From: JAJDNS01 sp963578825
GTDB taxonomy: Bacteria; Acidobacteriota; Vicinamibacteria; Fen-336
Direction of reading: 5' to 3'
Length of the DNA: 64,000 bases
Assembly (NCBI GenBank): GCA_963578825.1
Contig: CAUZDW010000018.1
Coordinates: 10,155-74,154 of the forward strand
Shown: in pieces, positions 43,909-52,881 of the stretch
Layout: the number at the start of each line of letters is the position of its first letter
How positions within the stretch are numbered: position 1 is the first letter of the stretch
Position numbers and translations under genes: made by a program
Notes under the pieces: generated by a model
Database searches by the model: none
Seen by the model: the letters and a program-made list of their open reading frames with translations, nothing else
What the model was told of the DNA's origin: nothing

Positions 43909-45294
43909 ATGGTCGCGGTCGTGTCCGGCTCCTTCCGCCGCGGCCTCGCCCTTCTGACCCTGGCCGGCCTGCTCGTCCGACTCCTCTTCATGATCCTCGA
44001 GCCCGCGACGTCGCCTGTCGCCGACGAGCGGATGTGGACGGCCTGGGGCACCGAGATCCTTCCCTCGGAAAACGTCGGCTTCTCGCCGCTGCGACTCCGT
44101 TTCATCTTCCACCCCCCGATGTATCCGTACTTCGTCGGGGTCCTCTTCACACTCTTCGGCACGCTCACTGCGGTGAAGGTCGCACAGTGTCTCATCGGGG
44201 CGCTGCTCGTGCCTGCCGTGGGCCGCATCGGCCAGAAGGCCTTTGGAGAGAGCGCGGGGCTCGTGGCTGCCGCCGTCACGGCGTTCTACCCGGAGCTCGT
44301 CTGGTTTGCCGCCCATTTCTGGGCGGAGACGATTTTCGCGACGCTCCTGTGGTGGGGCTTCGAGCGGCTGTTCGAGGCCGACGCCCGCGAGTCCCTCGGC
44401 GTCACCGCGGTGGCGGGCCTTCTCTTTGGCGTGGCGGTCCTGACCCGAGAGACCGTGCTGTACTTTCTCCCCCTTGCCGCGATCTGGCTCGCCTGGCGAC
44501 GAGGCGGCGGGGGCCGGCGAGCGGCCGTCCTGGTCGTCACCGCCCTCGTCGTGATCCTGCCCTGGACGCTGCGCAACTGGATGGTATTCCAGACGTTCGT
44601 CCCCGTCTCGACCGCCGGGGCTATGAACCTGTGGCAGGGGAACACCCACCTGTCCCGGCAGGAGGTGTACGAGGAGTACTGGGCCGTGAGAGGGCGGGTG
44701 CAGAAGTACCAGCACACCCGGAAGAGGGCGGTCGAGGCCATCCTGGACCGCCAGCCCCTCTGGCTCTTCGAGAAGGTCCGCGACGAGATGCCGCAGTACT
44801 GGGCCGCCCACGGGCAGCCCATCGTCCACCTGGAGCGCGGGGCGTACGGAGACGTTTCGCGGGCCCGCGCCGTCACCGCCATCGTCGTGGTCCTGGCCCC
44901 CTATCTCGCCGTCCTCGGCCTCTTCGTGGTGGGCATCGCCGTGCTCCCCCCCCGGCGGCCGGTGGTGCTGCTCCTCGCTTTCCTTCTCTTCTACGTCCTG
45001 CTCCACGTGGCGGCTCATGGCTACCCGCGATACCGACTGCCGTCGCTGCCCGTTCTCTTCCTGGTGGCCGGGCAGGGCTTCGTGTTCCTGCGCACCGTTC
45101 CCCGACCGCGCCCCGGACCCCGGCGACTCTGGTCGGCGGCCGGCGTGGGCCTGGCGCTGGCGCTGTCGGTTGGCCCGAGCCTCCTCATCTGGGCGACGGA
45201 GCCGTGGCCGCCCGAGTGGGCGCGCCTGGGGAGGGAAGAGACGATTCCCGAGGCGCCTCCCTCGGACGCAGCCCAGGATCCGGAGCTTCGGTGA
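43909..45294 (+). CDS. GT39-like integral membrane glycosyltransferase
   Basis: 461 residues with about eleven transmembrane helices. The first periplasmic loop carries an acidic motif (SPVADERMW), as in dolichyl/undecaprenyl-phosphate mannosyl- or arabinosyl-transferases of the PMT/ArnT type, and AVLTRETVLYFLPL with FHPPMYPYF match the family. It would transfer a sugar from a polyprenyl-phosphate donor to a lipid or protein in the periplasm. GGGAGG precedes the ATG. Its stop overlaps the next gene's start (GTGA). Confidence 0.82.
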   Translation: MVAVVSGSFRRGLALLTLAGLLVRLLFMILEPATSPVADERMWTAWGTEILPSENVGFSPLRLRFIFHPPMYPYFVGVLFTLFGTLTAVKVAQCLIGALLVPAVGRIGQKAFGESAGLVAAAVTAFYPELVWFAAHFWAETIFATLLWWGFERLFEADARESLGVTAVAGLLFGVAVLTRETVLYFLPLAAIWLAWRRGGGGRRAAVLVVTALVVILPWTLRNWMVFQTFVPVSTAGAMNLWQGNTHLSRQEVYEEYWAVRGRVQKYQHTRKRAVEAILDRQPLWLFEKVRDEMPQYWAAHGQPIVHLERGAYGDVSRARAVTAIVVVLAPYLAVLGLFVVGIAVLPPRRPVVLLLAFLLFYVLLHVAAHGYPRYRLPSLPVLFLVAGQGFVFLRTVPRPRPGPRRLWSAAGVGLALALSVGPSLLIWATEPWPPEWARLGREETIPEAPPSDAAQDPELR

Positions 45295-47330
45295 GGCCGT
45301 CGCGCGCCATCCCTCTCGCGCTTCTGCTCGCGGTCGCGGTGCGCGTGCCGTTCTGGATCGAGGCGCTCAGAACGCCAGTGGACGCGGACACCGCGATCGT
45401 GGGGCTCATGGCGCGACACCCGGGAGAGGGGATGACCTTCTGGGGTCAACCCTACGGTTCTCCTCTCGACTCCTGGGTGGCGATCCCGTTCGTGGCGCTC
45501 TGGGGCACGCGGACCGAAGCGCTCCGCTTGCCGTACTTTCTCCTGGGCCTGGCCCTGGTTCCTCTCGCCTACGGCCTGGGTCGGGCCCTCCGTCCCTCCG
45601 CCGCGTTGCCCGCCGCCGTGCTCGTGGCCTGCGCGCCGCCCTACCTCATGCTTCTCTCGGCCCTGCCCCCCCCGCTCTACTCGACGACCCTCGTGCTGTG
45701 CGGGCTCGTCCTCCTTCTCGCGGTCCACGCCGGTCGTGCGCTCGACGAGGGGCGCGATCCCCGGCGCACGCTCGTGCTCGTGGGTCTTCTCGGCGGCCTC
45801 GCCCTCTGGACCCACCTCATGTCGGCCAGCACCCTGGCCGCCGCCGGGATCTGGCTGCTCCTGCGGGCCCGCGGGAGGCGGACGCTGCTCGTCTTCGCCC
45901 TGGCTCCGTTTCTCGTGGCCAGCGCCCCTCTCTGGCTGCACGCGCTGCAGGGCGGGCAGGCCACGCGCATCGTTCGGGTGTCGGCGCGGGACAGCTCGGC
46001 ACTGGCTCATCTTGCCGAGGTGGCGCCCCGGCTCTACGAGCCTCTCGGCGGCCTCCTCGGCACCCACGTCCCGGTCGTGGCCGACGCCGAGGACTTCGTG
46101 CTCCGGATGCCCGGATGGATGGCCGCCGGCATCGTGCTGCTCTACGGCGGTCTGCTGATACTCTCAGTTCGAGCCGCGCGATCGGCCCATCCCGCGGCCC
46201 TCTATCTCCTTGCTGTCGGCCTTGCGCTCCTCGCGTTCCCCTTCCCCGCGCGCGCGGCGCCACACACCATCCGCTTCCTGACACCGCTCTATCTCCCGCT
46301 GGCCGCGCTCGTGGCCTGGGCGGCGGACCCGAAAGGCGCGTCGCGCCGGGCATGGGTGGCGGTGCTGGCGCTTTCGGCTCTCCAGCTTGGCGGCGCCACC
46401 CGGCTCCTCCAGGCCTGGCGCACCACGGATCGGGCCGAGGCGCCGTTTCTCCTCCCCGACCTCTCTCCTGTGCGCGAGGTGCTCGCCGAGCGCGGCGTGC
46501 GCCACGCCTATGCCTCGTACGGACCGGCCTGGCGCCTCACCTGGGAGAGCGGCGAGCGCATCGTGGCCTCGCAGCCCTGGAACGAGCGGTTCCGTCACTG
46601 GCCGTTGCCGTGGCTCGACGAGGTGCGCTTCGCGAAGAACGTGGCCTGGGTGCTGACCCCCGGCATTCCCACCGACCTGCCGCCGGCGGCGGACTTCGAG
46701 GAGGGGTTGCGGCGGCTGGGGGGGCGCTGGCGCCGGGCGGACCTCGGGGCCGCCGTGGTGTTTCTGGACTTCGTCCCCCCGTACTCACCCCAGGTGAGGC
46801 CCTGGCCCGGCGCGGGCAAGGCCGGCGACGGGGATCCGCGAACCTTCGTGGTCCCGGATCCCGTCCGCCCCTTCGAGCTGCGCTTGCCCGAGCCTGTGTC
46901 GCTCACCGGCATCACCCTGGTTGCCGCCCTGGACGGGCCGCGGCTCCTGCGCAGCATGGACGTCGAGGTGAGCGCGGACGGGGAGATCTTCGAGACCGTG
47001 GCTCGCCGCCGTAGGCGGGAAGAGCGGAGCGACATCCGCTGGAGGGGCGGGACGCCGCAGGCGGTGCTCGACCACGACCTCATCGCGATCCCCCTCGGGG
47101 GCCGCGAGGTGTCGGTGCTTCGGATCGTTCCCTACAAGTCGTCGGACCCCTGGAGACTCGGAGAGGTCCTGCTGCACACCGAGCCCGGGCGCCACCCGTG
47201 GGACGAGTGGCTGTCGCCCGATCTCGACTGGTCCGCCCGCCGCCGGGCCCTCCTCGAGGCGCCTCTCCCCGAACGCGAGGACTGGTACTCCAGGCTGCTG
47301 GTTGCGGAGCACCACCGACCGGCCCCGTGA
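45291..47330 (+). CDS. GT39-like membrane glycosyltransferase with C-terminal beta domain
   Basis: 679 residues. The N-terminal half has about ten to twelve transmembrane helices with the acidic first-loop motif (TPVDADTAIVGLMARH) and WGQPYGSPLDSW. After the last helix (about 375) comes a soluble periplasmic part. It ends in a beta-sandwich-like domain (PFELRLPEPVSLTGITLVAA, then MDVEVSADGEIFETVA) reminiscent of discoidin/F5-F8 type carbohydrate-binding modules. The GTG at 45291 overlaps the first glycosyltransferase's stop. Long open frame upstream is a shadow. Likely works with its neighbour on the same surface glycan or glycolipid. Confidence 0.82.
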   Translation: MRPSRAIPLALLLAVAVRVPFWIEALRTPVDADTAIVGLMARHPGEGMTFWGQPYGSPLDSWVAIPFVALWGTRTEALRLPYFLLGLALVPLAYGLGRALRPSAALPAAVLVACAPPYLMLLSALPPPLYSTTLVLCGLVLLLAVHAGRALDEGRDPRRTLVLVGLLGGLALWTHLMSASTLAAAGIWLLLRARGRRTLLVFALAPFLVASAPLWLHALQGGQATRIVRVSARDSSALAHLAEVAPRLYEPLGGLLGTHVPVVADAEDFVLRMPGWMAAGIVLLYGGLLILSVRAARSAHPAALYLLAVGLALLAFPFPARAAPHTIRFLTPLYLPLAALVAWAADPKGASRRAWVAVLALSALQLGGATRLLQAWRTTDRAEAPFLLPDLSPVREVLAERGVRHAYASYGPAWRLTWESGERIVASQPWNERFRHWPLPWLDEVRFAKNVAWVLTPGIPTDLPPAADFEEGLRRLGGRWRRADLGAAVVFLDFVPPYSPQVRPWPGAGKAGDGDPRTFVVPDPVRPFELRLPEPVSLTGITLVAALDGPRLLRSMDVEVSADGEIFETVARRRRREERSDIRWRGGTPQAVLDHDLIAIPLGGREVSVLRIVPYKSSDPWRLGEVLLHTEPGRHPWDEWLSPDLDWSARRRALLEAPLPEREDWYSRLLVAEHHRPAP

Positions 47331-47367
47331 GTGACGTTCCCCTCGGGCGCGCGGTGAACGGTTCCCT

Positions 47368-48107
47368 GGGCACTGTCAAGTTGAGCCCACGACTGGCAGA
47401 GTCAGCAGATGACAACAGTGCGCCCAGCTACCGCGGCTACCGGTTCCCACCCGAGATCATCAGCAATGCCGTCTGGCTGTACCACCGGTTCTGCCTGAGC
47501 TTCCGAGATGTCGAGGATCTCTTGGCGGAGCGCGGAATCACTGTCTCCTACGAGACCATCCGCCACTGGTGCCGGAAGTTCGGCACTGAGTACGCCCGCA
47601 GGCTGAAGCGGCGAGAAGGGCGATTGGGTGACAGGTGTTACCTGGACGAGCTCTTCGTCAACATCCAAAGGCCAGCGTCAGTATCTGTGGCGGGCCGTCG
47701 ACCAGGACGGCGATGTAATTGACATCCTCGTCCAGCCTCGTCGTGATCGGCGTGCCGCAGAGCGCTTCTTCAGAAACTGCTCAAGGGCCAAGCGTGCGAA
47801 CACGGCGGCTGGTCACCGACAAGCTGAGGAGCTACGACCCGGCCGGAGGAACACGATGCCTTCGGTGGTTCACGACACGAGCCGGTACGCGAACAACCGG
47901 GCCGAAGTCTCGCATCAGCCGACGCGACAGCGAGAGCGGCAGATGCGCAGATTCAAGTCGCCTGAGCAGGCCCAGCGGTTCCTCTCGGTTCACGGAATCA
48001 TCCAGAACCTGTTCCGCGTTGGACGGCACCTCGTGAGCACAGCCAACCATCGAGCACTCCGAGGTCGCTCGTTCGCCGTCTGGCAGCAGGTGACGTGTGC
48101 CTGTTGA
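47368..48107 (+). mobile_element. Decayed IS6-family insertion sequence
   Basis: The element contains the broken transposase described separately. A possible left end begins at GGGCACTGTCAAG (47368), which resembles the GGCACTGTT ends of IS6 members and is partly mirrored by ACAGTGCGCCC at 47414-47424. I found no matching right end after 48107, so the right terminus seems lost or diverged. Confidence 0.65.
47429..48107 (+). pseudogene. IS6-family (IS26/IS240-like) transposase, frameshifted
   Basis: The IS6 transposase can be followed along its whole length, but only by changing frame about four times. The front reads YRGYRFPPEIISNAVWLYHRF, LSFRDVEDLLAERGI and the first catalytic aspartate in DRCYLDELFVNIQ. 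The frame then shifts near 47672 to YLWRAVDQDGDVIDILVQPRRD (second aspartate). KLLKGQ appears in a third frame near 47775, LVTDKLRSY near 47815, and finally MPSVVHDTSRYANNRAEVSHQP with the catalytic glutamate, ending AVWQQVTCAC. Catalytic residues survive, but no single protein can be made. About 226 codons overall, close to the family length. Confidence 0.9.
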
Positions 48108-48149
48108 GGCCGATGGCGCCCCTCTTCCCTGGCGCCAGATCTCGCGTGC

Positions 48150-48587
48150 ATGTCTCCGGCTGTCCGTGGGAAACGGAGAGGCCGGATGCACGGCGGCAAG
48201 AGCACGGGACCGCGCACGCCCGAGGGCCTCGCCCGCTCTCGGCGGGCCAGATGGAAGCATGGGCGCTTCTCCGGGGAAACGAGGCAAGAGCGGGTCGCCG
48301 CCATCGAGCGTTCGCTCTCGGAGATGCTCAAGGAGTGGGATCCGCTGGAGACGGCGAAGCGGGGTTTCATCGTGGAGATTGTCCGGCGCCGAGGGCGTCA
48401 GCGGATGGACCCCACGCAACGCGGCGGCCCGCGCCCCGCTATCGCGGGTCTTGCTTGCCCCTACCCGGCGTCTCGTCCCTGGGGCGAGCGTGCCCCCTCA
48501 CCGCGTCCGCGATATGGCGGGCGAGCAGACGGCAGGCGTCCTCGCTGCGGGTTTCCATCTCGTCGATCCGTCCCGGAAAAGACATGA
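48150..48587 (+). CDS. Small HGGKSTG-motif protein, possibly degraded
   Basis: The first 60 residues carry RMHGGKSTGPRTPEGLARSRRARWKHGRFS, a motif of short basic proteins common in proteobacterial and acidobacterial accessory DNA (HGGxxTG domain). Relatives usually begin with a CGAKTRxGxPC zinc-like segment; here only SPAVRGKRRGR remains before the motif, so the 5' part appears lost. After about residue 75 the sequence turns Arg/Pro-rich and non-homologous, so the 3' part is probably out of frame. Function unknown, presumably nucleic-acid binding. It directly follows the dead IS6 transposase. Confidence 0.45.
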   Translation: MSPAVRGKRRGRMHGGKSTGPRTPEGLARSRRARWKHGRFSGETRQERVAAIERSLSEMLKEWDPLETAKRGFIVEIVRRRGRQRMDPTQRGGPRPAIAGLACPYPASRPWGERAPSPRPRYGGRADGRRPRCGFPSRRSVPEKT

Positions 48588-48645
48588 CCCTCTCGAAGAT
48601 CCGACGCTCGAGATCGTCCTGGATCGCTGGTTCTGCCCGTGTCAT
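48439..48645 (-). CDS. Small hypothetical protein with a strong ribosome site
   Basis: 68 residues. On the minus strand GGAGGAGGA runs right up to the ATG, and the peptide is amphipathic helical (QDDLERRIFERVMSFPGRID, then DACRLLARHIADAVRG), with plausible codon use. It overlaps the tail of the HGGKSTG reading frame on the other strand; only one is likely to be real over the shared part, and this one looks the better. No family recognised. Confidence 0.4.
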   Translation of the reverse strand: MTRAEPAIQDDLERRIFERVMSFPGRIDEMETRSEDACRLLARHIADAVRGHARPRDETPGRGKQDPR

Positions 48646-49140
48646 TCCTCCTCCATCTCGTGCCTGTCCACGAATCGCCCTACTCAAGCGTGACGTGAAG
48701 GCAGCCAACCGGCATGGTACCCGAGATCGCCTGGGCTGACTCCGGAAACGGGTGAGTCGAATAAACCCCATGCGCCGCAAAGAACACCCTTCGCGGGCCG
48801 CGCACGCAAGGCGTTGCGTTCGACGGCCATCTTTGTTTTTCTTGAATGGTTTTCAACTGAAACACGGTCGGCGGGTTGCGGAAGAGGACTGGAGGAAGCC
48901 TACGTGGCTCGGCTGCACGAGGCGCCGCGCACACCCCATGACGGTGCAACTCACGAGCCGGCACCGCCGACCCGGGCCGAACCGCCGGAGCGGACCGCCC
49001 GCCGGGCCCGTCCTGACGCCCCGCGCCGCCAGGCGCGCCGTGCACGTGCCCCGCGTAGGTGCCTCGACACTCCGCGCTGGCCCGAGCCCCCGAGCCTCCA
49101 CCCGCACCCCTTCGCCCCGCCGCTGTGGAACAATGGATTC
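48646..49140. other. Gene-poor stretch with an AT-rich patch
   Basis: About 500 bases with no convincing gene. It contains an AT-rich patch (about 48822-48862) ending in an inverted repeat TTTCA-AC-TGAAA (48851-48862), possible regulatory DNA or part of a lost mobile-element end. The frame of the downstream IMP dehydrogenase gene is open through here but encodes Pro/Arg/Ala-rich sequence without homologous features. Confidence 0.5.
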
Positions 49141-50592
49141 ATGCGTGAGATCGAGCCCCTCTTCGTGGGCAGGACCTTCGACGACTTCCTCTTCCGACCG
49201 CAACACAGTCCGGTGCGACGGCGCCGTGATGTGGGCCTCACCATGCCTCTCGTGAAAGGGATCGACCTGGCCCTGCCCGTGCTCGGCGCCAACATGGACA
49301 CCGTGGTCGGCGCCGAGATGGCGAAGGCCCTCGCCCTCGAGGGCGGGATCGGCTTTCTCCATCGGAACTGCTCGATCGCCGAGCAGGCGAAGCACGTCCG
49401 CTACGTGAAGACCCGCCACTCCTACGTCATCGAGGAACCGGCGGTCCTCGAACGCGCCGCCACCCTCGGGGAGGCGTGGGCCGCCATGCTCCGGCTCAAT
49501 GCCAGCAGCTTCCTGATAGAGAGGGAGAAGGGCAGCGGCATTCTGGACGGAATCTACTCGCACCGCGACATGCCGCTCGACCGGGAGTCGGACGCCCGAC
49601 CGGTGAGCGACTTCATGACGCCGCGGGAGCGCCTGGTCACGGATTCACCGGCGGTCACGCTCGAAGAAGCGGAGCGCACGATGTTCGAGCACCGCATCGA
49701 GAAGCTCCCGCTCGTGGACGACGAGAACCGGATCTGCGGCCTCGTCACCATGCGCGACCTGAAGCTCTACAAGCAGAAGCCCCACTCGACCAAGGACGCC
49801 CGGGGTCGGCTGCGGGTGGGGGCAGCGGTGGGCGCTGCCGGGGACTACCTCGAGCGAGCGACGGCCCTCGTCGAGCAGGAGGTCGACGTGCTCCTGCTCG
49901 ACGTGGCGCACGCCGACTCGGACCTCGCCGCCGCAGCCGTGGCGGCCCTGAGGAAGCAGCACGAGGGCCTACGGCTGGTCGTGGGCAACGTCGCGACTGG
50001 CGAGGGGGCCGCCCGTCTGGCTGACGGAGGGGCCGACGCGATCAAGATAGGCGTCGGCCCGGGACGCGGCTGCCGCACACGGCTCGAGACCGGCACGGGC
50101 GTTCCCCAGCTCCAGGCCGTGCGCGAAGCGTACCTCGCGACCGAAGGCCGGGTGCCCATCATCGCCGATGGCGGGATCAAGGACGACAAGGACCTGTTCC
50201 TCGCCATCGCCTGCGGGGCCTCCACGGTGATGCTCGGCAGCCTGCTCTCGGGGACCGACGAAGCGCCCGGGCTCCTGGTCGAGGACCCCGAGACCCACCA
50301 GAAGATGAAGCTGTACCGGGGGATGACGTCGCCCGAGGCCGTGGCGGACGGAACCGAAGACGAGGAGATCGCCGAGGCGCTCCGCACTCCCGCAGAGGGC
50401 CAGTCGATGCGTGTTCCGTACGTGGGCAGCGTCGTCGGGATCCTGGCCCGGATTCGCGGACACCTTCAGTCCGCCGTGAGCTACGCGGGGGAGTCCGAGC
50501 TCCAGAAGGCGCATTGCCGTATGGCCCGTGAGCCCGAGAAGTACCTGATTCCTCTCTCGGGGGCTTCACGCCGCGAGTCGTTCCGGCGGTAG
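49141..50592 (+). CDS. guaB: IMP dehydrogenase-family protein
   Basis: 483 residues: TIM barrel interrupted after about residue 90 by a CBS-domain pair (YSHRDMPLD, then FMTPRERLVTDSPAVTLEEAERTMFEHRIEKLPLVDDENRICGLVTMRDL). The catalytic loop is GVGPGRGCRTRLETGTGVPQ with cysteine C311; most IMPDHs read GPGSICTTR, so this is a divergent member. ADGGIKDDKDLFLAIACGAS and the flap region YRGMTS are present. It oxidises IMP to XMP for guanine nucleotide synthesis, or is a close paralogue. No ribosome site is visible. It borders the decayed island. Confidence 0.88.
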   Translation: MREIEPLFVGRTFDDFLFRPQHSPVRRRRDVGLTMPLVKGIDLALPVLGANMDTVVGAEMAKALALEGGIGFLHRNCSIAEQAKHVRYVKTRHSYVIEEPAVLERAATLGEAWAAMLRLNASSFLIEREKGSGILDGIYSHRDMPLDRESDARPVSDFMTPRERLVTDSPAVTLEEAERTMFEHRIEKLPLVDDENRICGLVTMRDLKLYKQKPHSTKDARGRLRVGAAVGAAGDYLERATALVEQEVDVLLLDVAHADSDLAAAAVAALRKQHEGLRLVVGNVATGEGAARLADGGADAIKIGVGPGRGCRTRLETGTGVPQLQAVREAYLATEGRVPIIADGGIKDDKDLFLAIACGASTVMLGSLLSGTDEAPGLLVEDPETHQKMKLYRGMTSPEAVADGTEDEEIAEALRTPAEGQSMRVPYVGSVVGILARIRGHLQSAVSYAGESELQKAHCRMAREPEKYLIPLSGASRRESFRR

Positions 50593-50660
50593 CCAACGAG
50601 CTCGTCGGGCCACAGCTTTTCCACAGCCGAAACGAGCTGGCGTGTTCCCAAGGCGTGTCT

Positions 50661-51848
50661 CTAGCCGTGTGGGGAACGGGCGATCCGGGCGACCTCGGCG
50701 TAGGCGGCAGCCACTTTCTCCCTGTGCCGCTTGGCGCTGTACTCGCGCTGGACGAGGTCGTAGCCACGAGCGGCCCGGGCGCGGGCCAGCTCCGGGTCCC
50801 CCAGGGCGGCGCGGATTCCCTCGGCCAGGCCCTTCGCGGTGGGGGGGACGAGGAAGGCCAGATCGTCGGTCAAGAGCTGCGTGTGGGTGGAGATGCGCGT
50901 GGCGACGAGGGGCTTGCCGGAGGCCAGGTACGTGAAGATCTTGAACGGCGTGTTGCCGCCCTTGCTTCGGGGCGAGACCACCACGTCGGCGAGCGTCAGA
51001 AACGCGGGGAGCTCCGAAGGGGGCCGCTTGCCCGAGAAGACGCAGCGGTCCTCGCACCCGAGGGACCGGGCGCGTGCGTTGAGGCTCTCGATCTCTCCGG
51101 GCTCTCCTCCCATGAAGAGAAACTGAGCTCCAGGGACGAGGGGGCTTGCATCAAGAAGCAGCTCGACCCCCTGGTACGACTCGAAGTTGCCCGAGTAGAG
51201 GACGACGGGCAGCGCGGACAGATCCAGCTCGCGACCGAGTGCCTCCACCTGGCCGACGTCCGGCCGCTCATCTCGGTCCACGAGAGGCGGGTCCTCGATC
51301 TGGAAGATCGGGACCGTGCCGACCCGAGCCCGGACGCCCTCGGTGAGGCTCGTGCACACCGTGACAACCCCGGCGGCGTGGCGGAGGGCGTGGCCCTCGA
51401 GACTCTCGGCCACCCAGAGGAGGGGCCCGCGAGTGGCGAAGCCCGAGTACCGGAGCTGGTCCGAGATCGACGAGTCGACGTCCACGACCAGCGGGACGCG
51501 AAGGAGTCGGGCGAACGGGGCGACGAGGTGCGCGGCCTCCTCCACGGCGTGGACCACGTCGTATCGGCCGAAGGCGAGGCGCAGGACGGCCTCGGCGACG
51601 AACGGCACGTCGAGGACCATCTTTGCAAGAGAAGGTCCCGCCTTCACCCGCCCCACCGGGAGACGCAAGCTGCGCAGGTGGCGAACGCCTTCTACGGGCG
51701 CCGGCTCGCCCTGGGGGAAGGTCAGCAGGTCCACCTGGTGGCCGAGCGCGGCGAGCGCCCGGACGAAGTGAAGGACGGCGAGCGGTGTGCCCCGCACCTC
51801 GAAGAACGGTTGCGGGGCGAGGAACAGGATGCGGAGCCGCTCAGCCAT
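50661..51848 (-). CDS. GT4-family glycosyltransferase
   Basis: 395 residues, GT-B fold. The N-terminal domain carries the acceptor-side loop (PQPFFEVRGTPLAVLHFVRALAALGHQVDLLT). The C-terminal domain has VLYSGNFESYQGVELLL and, in place of the classic EX7E segment, SPRSKGGNTPFKIFTYLASGKPLVAT, the donor-binding part. It transfers a sugar from a nucleotide donor, probably in surface polysaccharide or glycolipid synthesis at the cytoplasmic face. It is 27 bases downstream of trxB on the same strand. Confidence 0.9.
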   Translation of the reverse strand: MAERLRILFLAPQPFFEVRGTPLAVLHFVRALAALGHQVDLLTFPQGEPAPVEGVRHLRSLRLPVGRVKAGPSLAKMVLDVPFVAEAVLRLAFGRYDVVHAVEEAAHLVAPFARLLRVPLVVDVDSSISDQLRYSGFATRGPLLWVAESLEGHALRHAAGVVTVCTSLTEGVRARVGTVPIFQIEDPPLVDRDERPDVGQVEALGRELDLSALPVVLYSGNFESYQGVELLLDASPLVPGAQFLFMGGEPGEIESLNARARSLGCEDRCVFSGKRPPSELPAFLTLADVVVSPRSKGGNTPFKIFTYLASGKPLVATRISTHTQLLTDDLAFLVPPTAKGLAEGIRAALGDPELARARAARGYDLVQREYSAKRHREKVAAAYAEVARIARSPHG

Positions 51849-51875
51849 GCCGCCTACGCGAGCGCAGCACGCGGC

Positions 51876-52835
51876 TCAGTCACCGAGGTCGCTCTCCGCG
51901 TCCATCGCCGCCATGCACCCCGTGCCCGCCGCGGTCACGGCCTGACGGTAGCGGTGGTCGGCAACGTCGCCGGCGGCGAAGACGCCCGACAGGCTCGTGG
52001 CGCTCGTCCCGTTGCGGGTCAGCAGGTACCCCTGGTCGTCCATCTCGAGCTGGCCCTCGAACAGCGCCGTGTTCGGCGTGTGCCCGATCGCCATGAAGAT
52101 GCCGCCTGTGGTGACCTCGCGGACCTCGTCGGTCTTCACGTTGCGGATCATGGCGCCGGTGACGCCCTTGCCCTGGCTTCCGAGGATCTTCTCCACGACG
52201 CTGTCGAGGAGCCACGCGATCTTCGGGTTGTCCCTGGCTCGGGTCTGCATGACCTTGCTGGCCCGCAGCGCATCGCGGCGGTGCACGACCGTGACCCTGT
52301 CGGCGAACTTCGTGAGAAAGGTCGCCTCCTCCATCGCCGTGTCGCCGCCACCGACGACGAGGACCTCCTTGCCCTTGTAGAAGAAGCCGTCGCACGTGGC
52401 GCAGGCGGACACGCCGCCGATCTTCGTGCGGAACTCCAGCTCCTCAGGGAGCCCCAGCCATCGTGCAAGGGCCCCGGTGGCGACGATGAGGGTGTCCGCA
52501 GTGAGCTCGCCTTCGCCAAGCGTCAGACGAAAGGGTCGCTCCCCGAGCTCCGCCTTCGTGACCTCGCCGGTGGCGAACTCCGCGCCGAAACGCTCGGTCT
52601 GCTTGCGCATCCGATCCATGAGCTCGGGGCCGAGGATCCCCTGGGGGAAACCGGGATAGTTGTCCACGTCCGTCGTGAGCATGAGCTGGCCGCCGGGGAC
52701 GTCGGTGGGGTCGGTGCCGCCCCCGCCCTCGATCACCAGCGGCTCGAGCTCGGCCCGCGAGGCGTAGAGAGCGGCGGTCAGGCCGGCCGGGCCCGATCCG
52801 AGGATGACGACGCGATAGTGGCTCTTGCTGGGCAT
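51876..52835 (-). CDS. trxB: Thioredoxin reductase
   Basis: 319 residues, the low-molecular-weight bacterial flavoenzyme that uses NADPH to reduce thioredoxin. FAD-binding GSGPAGLTAALYASRA (13-28), redox cysteines C145 and C148 in SACATCDG, NADPH-binding VGGGDTAMEEATFL, and the C-terminal GVFAAGDVADHRYRQAVTAAGTGC are all present. A GGAGAGAG ribosome site precedes the ATG. It diverges from the small orphan gene by 46 bases. Confidence 0.97.
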   Translation of the reverse strand: MPSKSHYRVVILGSGPAGLTAALYASRAELEPLVIEGGGGTDPTDVPGGQLMLTTDVDNYPGFPQGILGPELMDRMRKQTERFGAEFATGEVTKAELGERPFRLTLGEGELTADTLIVATGALARWLGLPEELEFRTKIGGVSACATCDGFFYKGKEVLVVGGGDTAMEEATFLTKFADRVTVVHRRDALRASKVMQTRARDNPKIAWLLDSVVEKILGSQGKGVTGAMIRNVKTDEVREVTTGGIFMAIGHTPNTALFEGQLEMDDQGYLLTRNGTSATSLSGVFAAGDVADHRYRQAVTAAGTGCMAAMDAESDLGD

Positions 52836-52868
52836 GGGGACTCTCTCCGTTGGCGGTTAGCGACCCAG

Positions 52869-52874
52869 TATAAT
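52869..52874 (+). promoter_or_regulatory. Consensus -10 box giving a leaderless mRNA
   Basis: TATAAT ends 7 bases before the ATG of the 78-residue gene, so transcription would begin at or next to the start codon. No good -35 at 16-18 bases. Confidence 0.55.
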
Positions 52875-52881
52875 CGTTCGG

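Noticed and set aside
43822..45018. A long minus-strand open frame continuing upstream of the sulfatase-like gene
   Set aside because: It is antisense to the glycosyltransferase gene; the lipoprotein signal at 43821 marks the true start, and the extension is His/Glu/Arg/Gly-rich mirror sequence.
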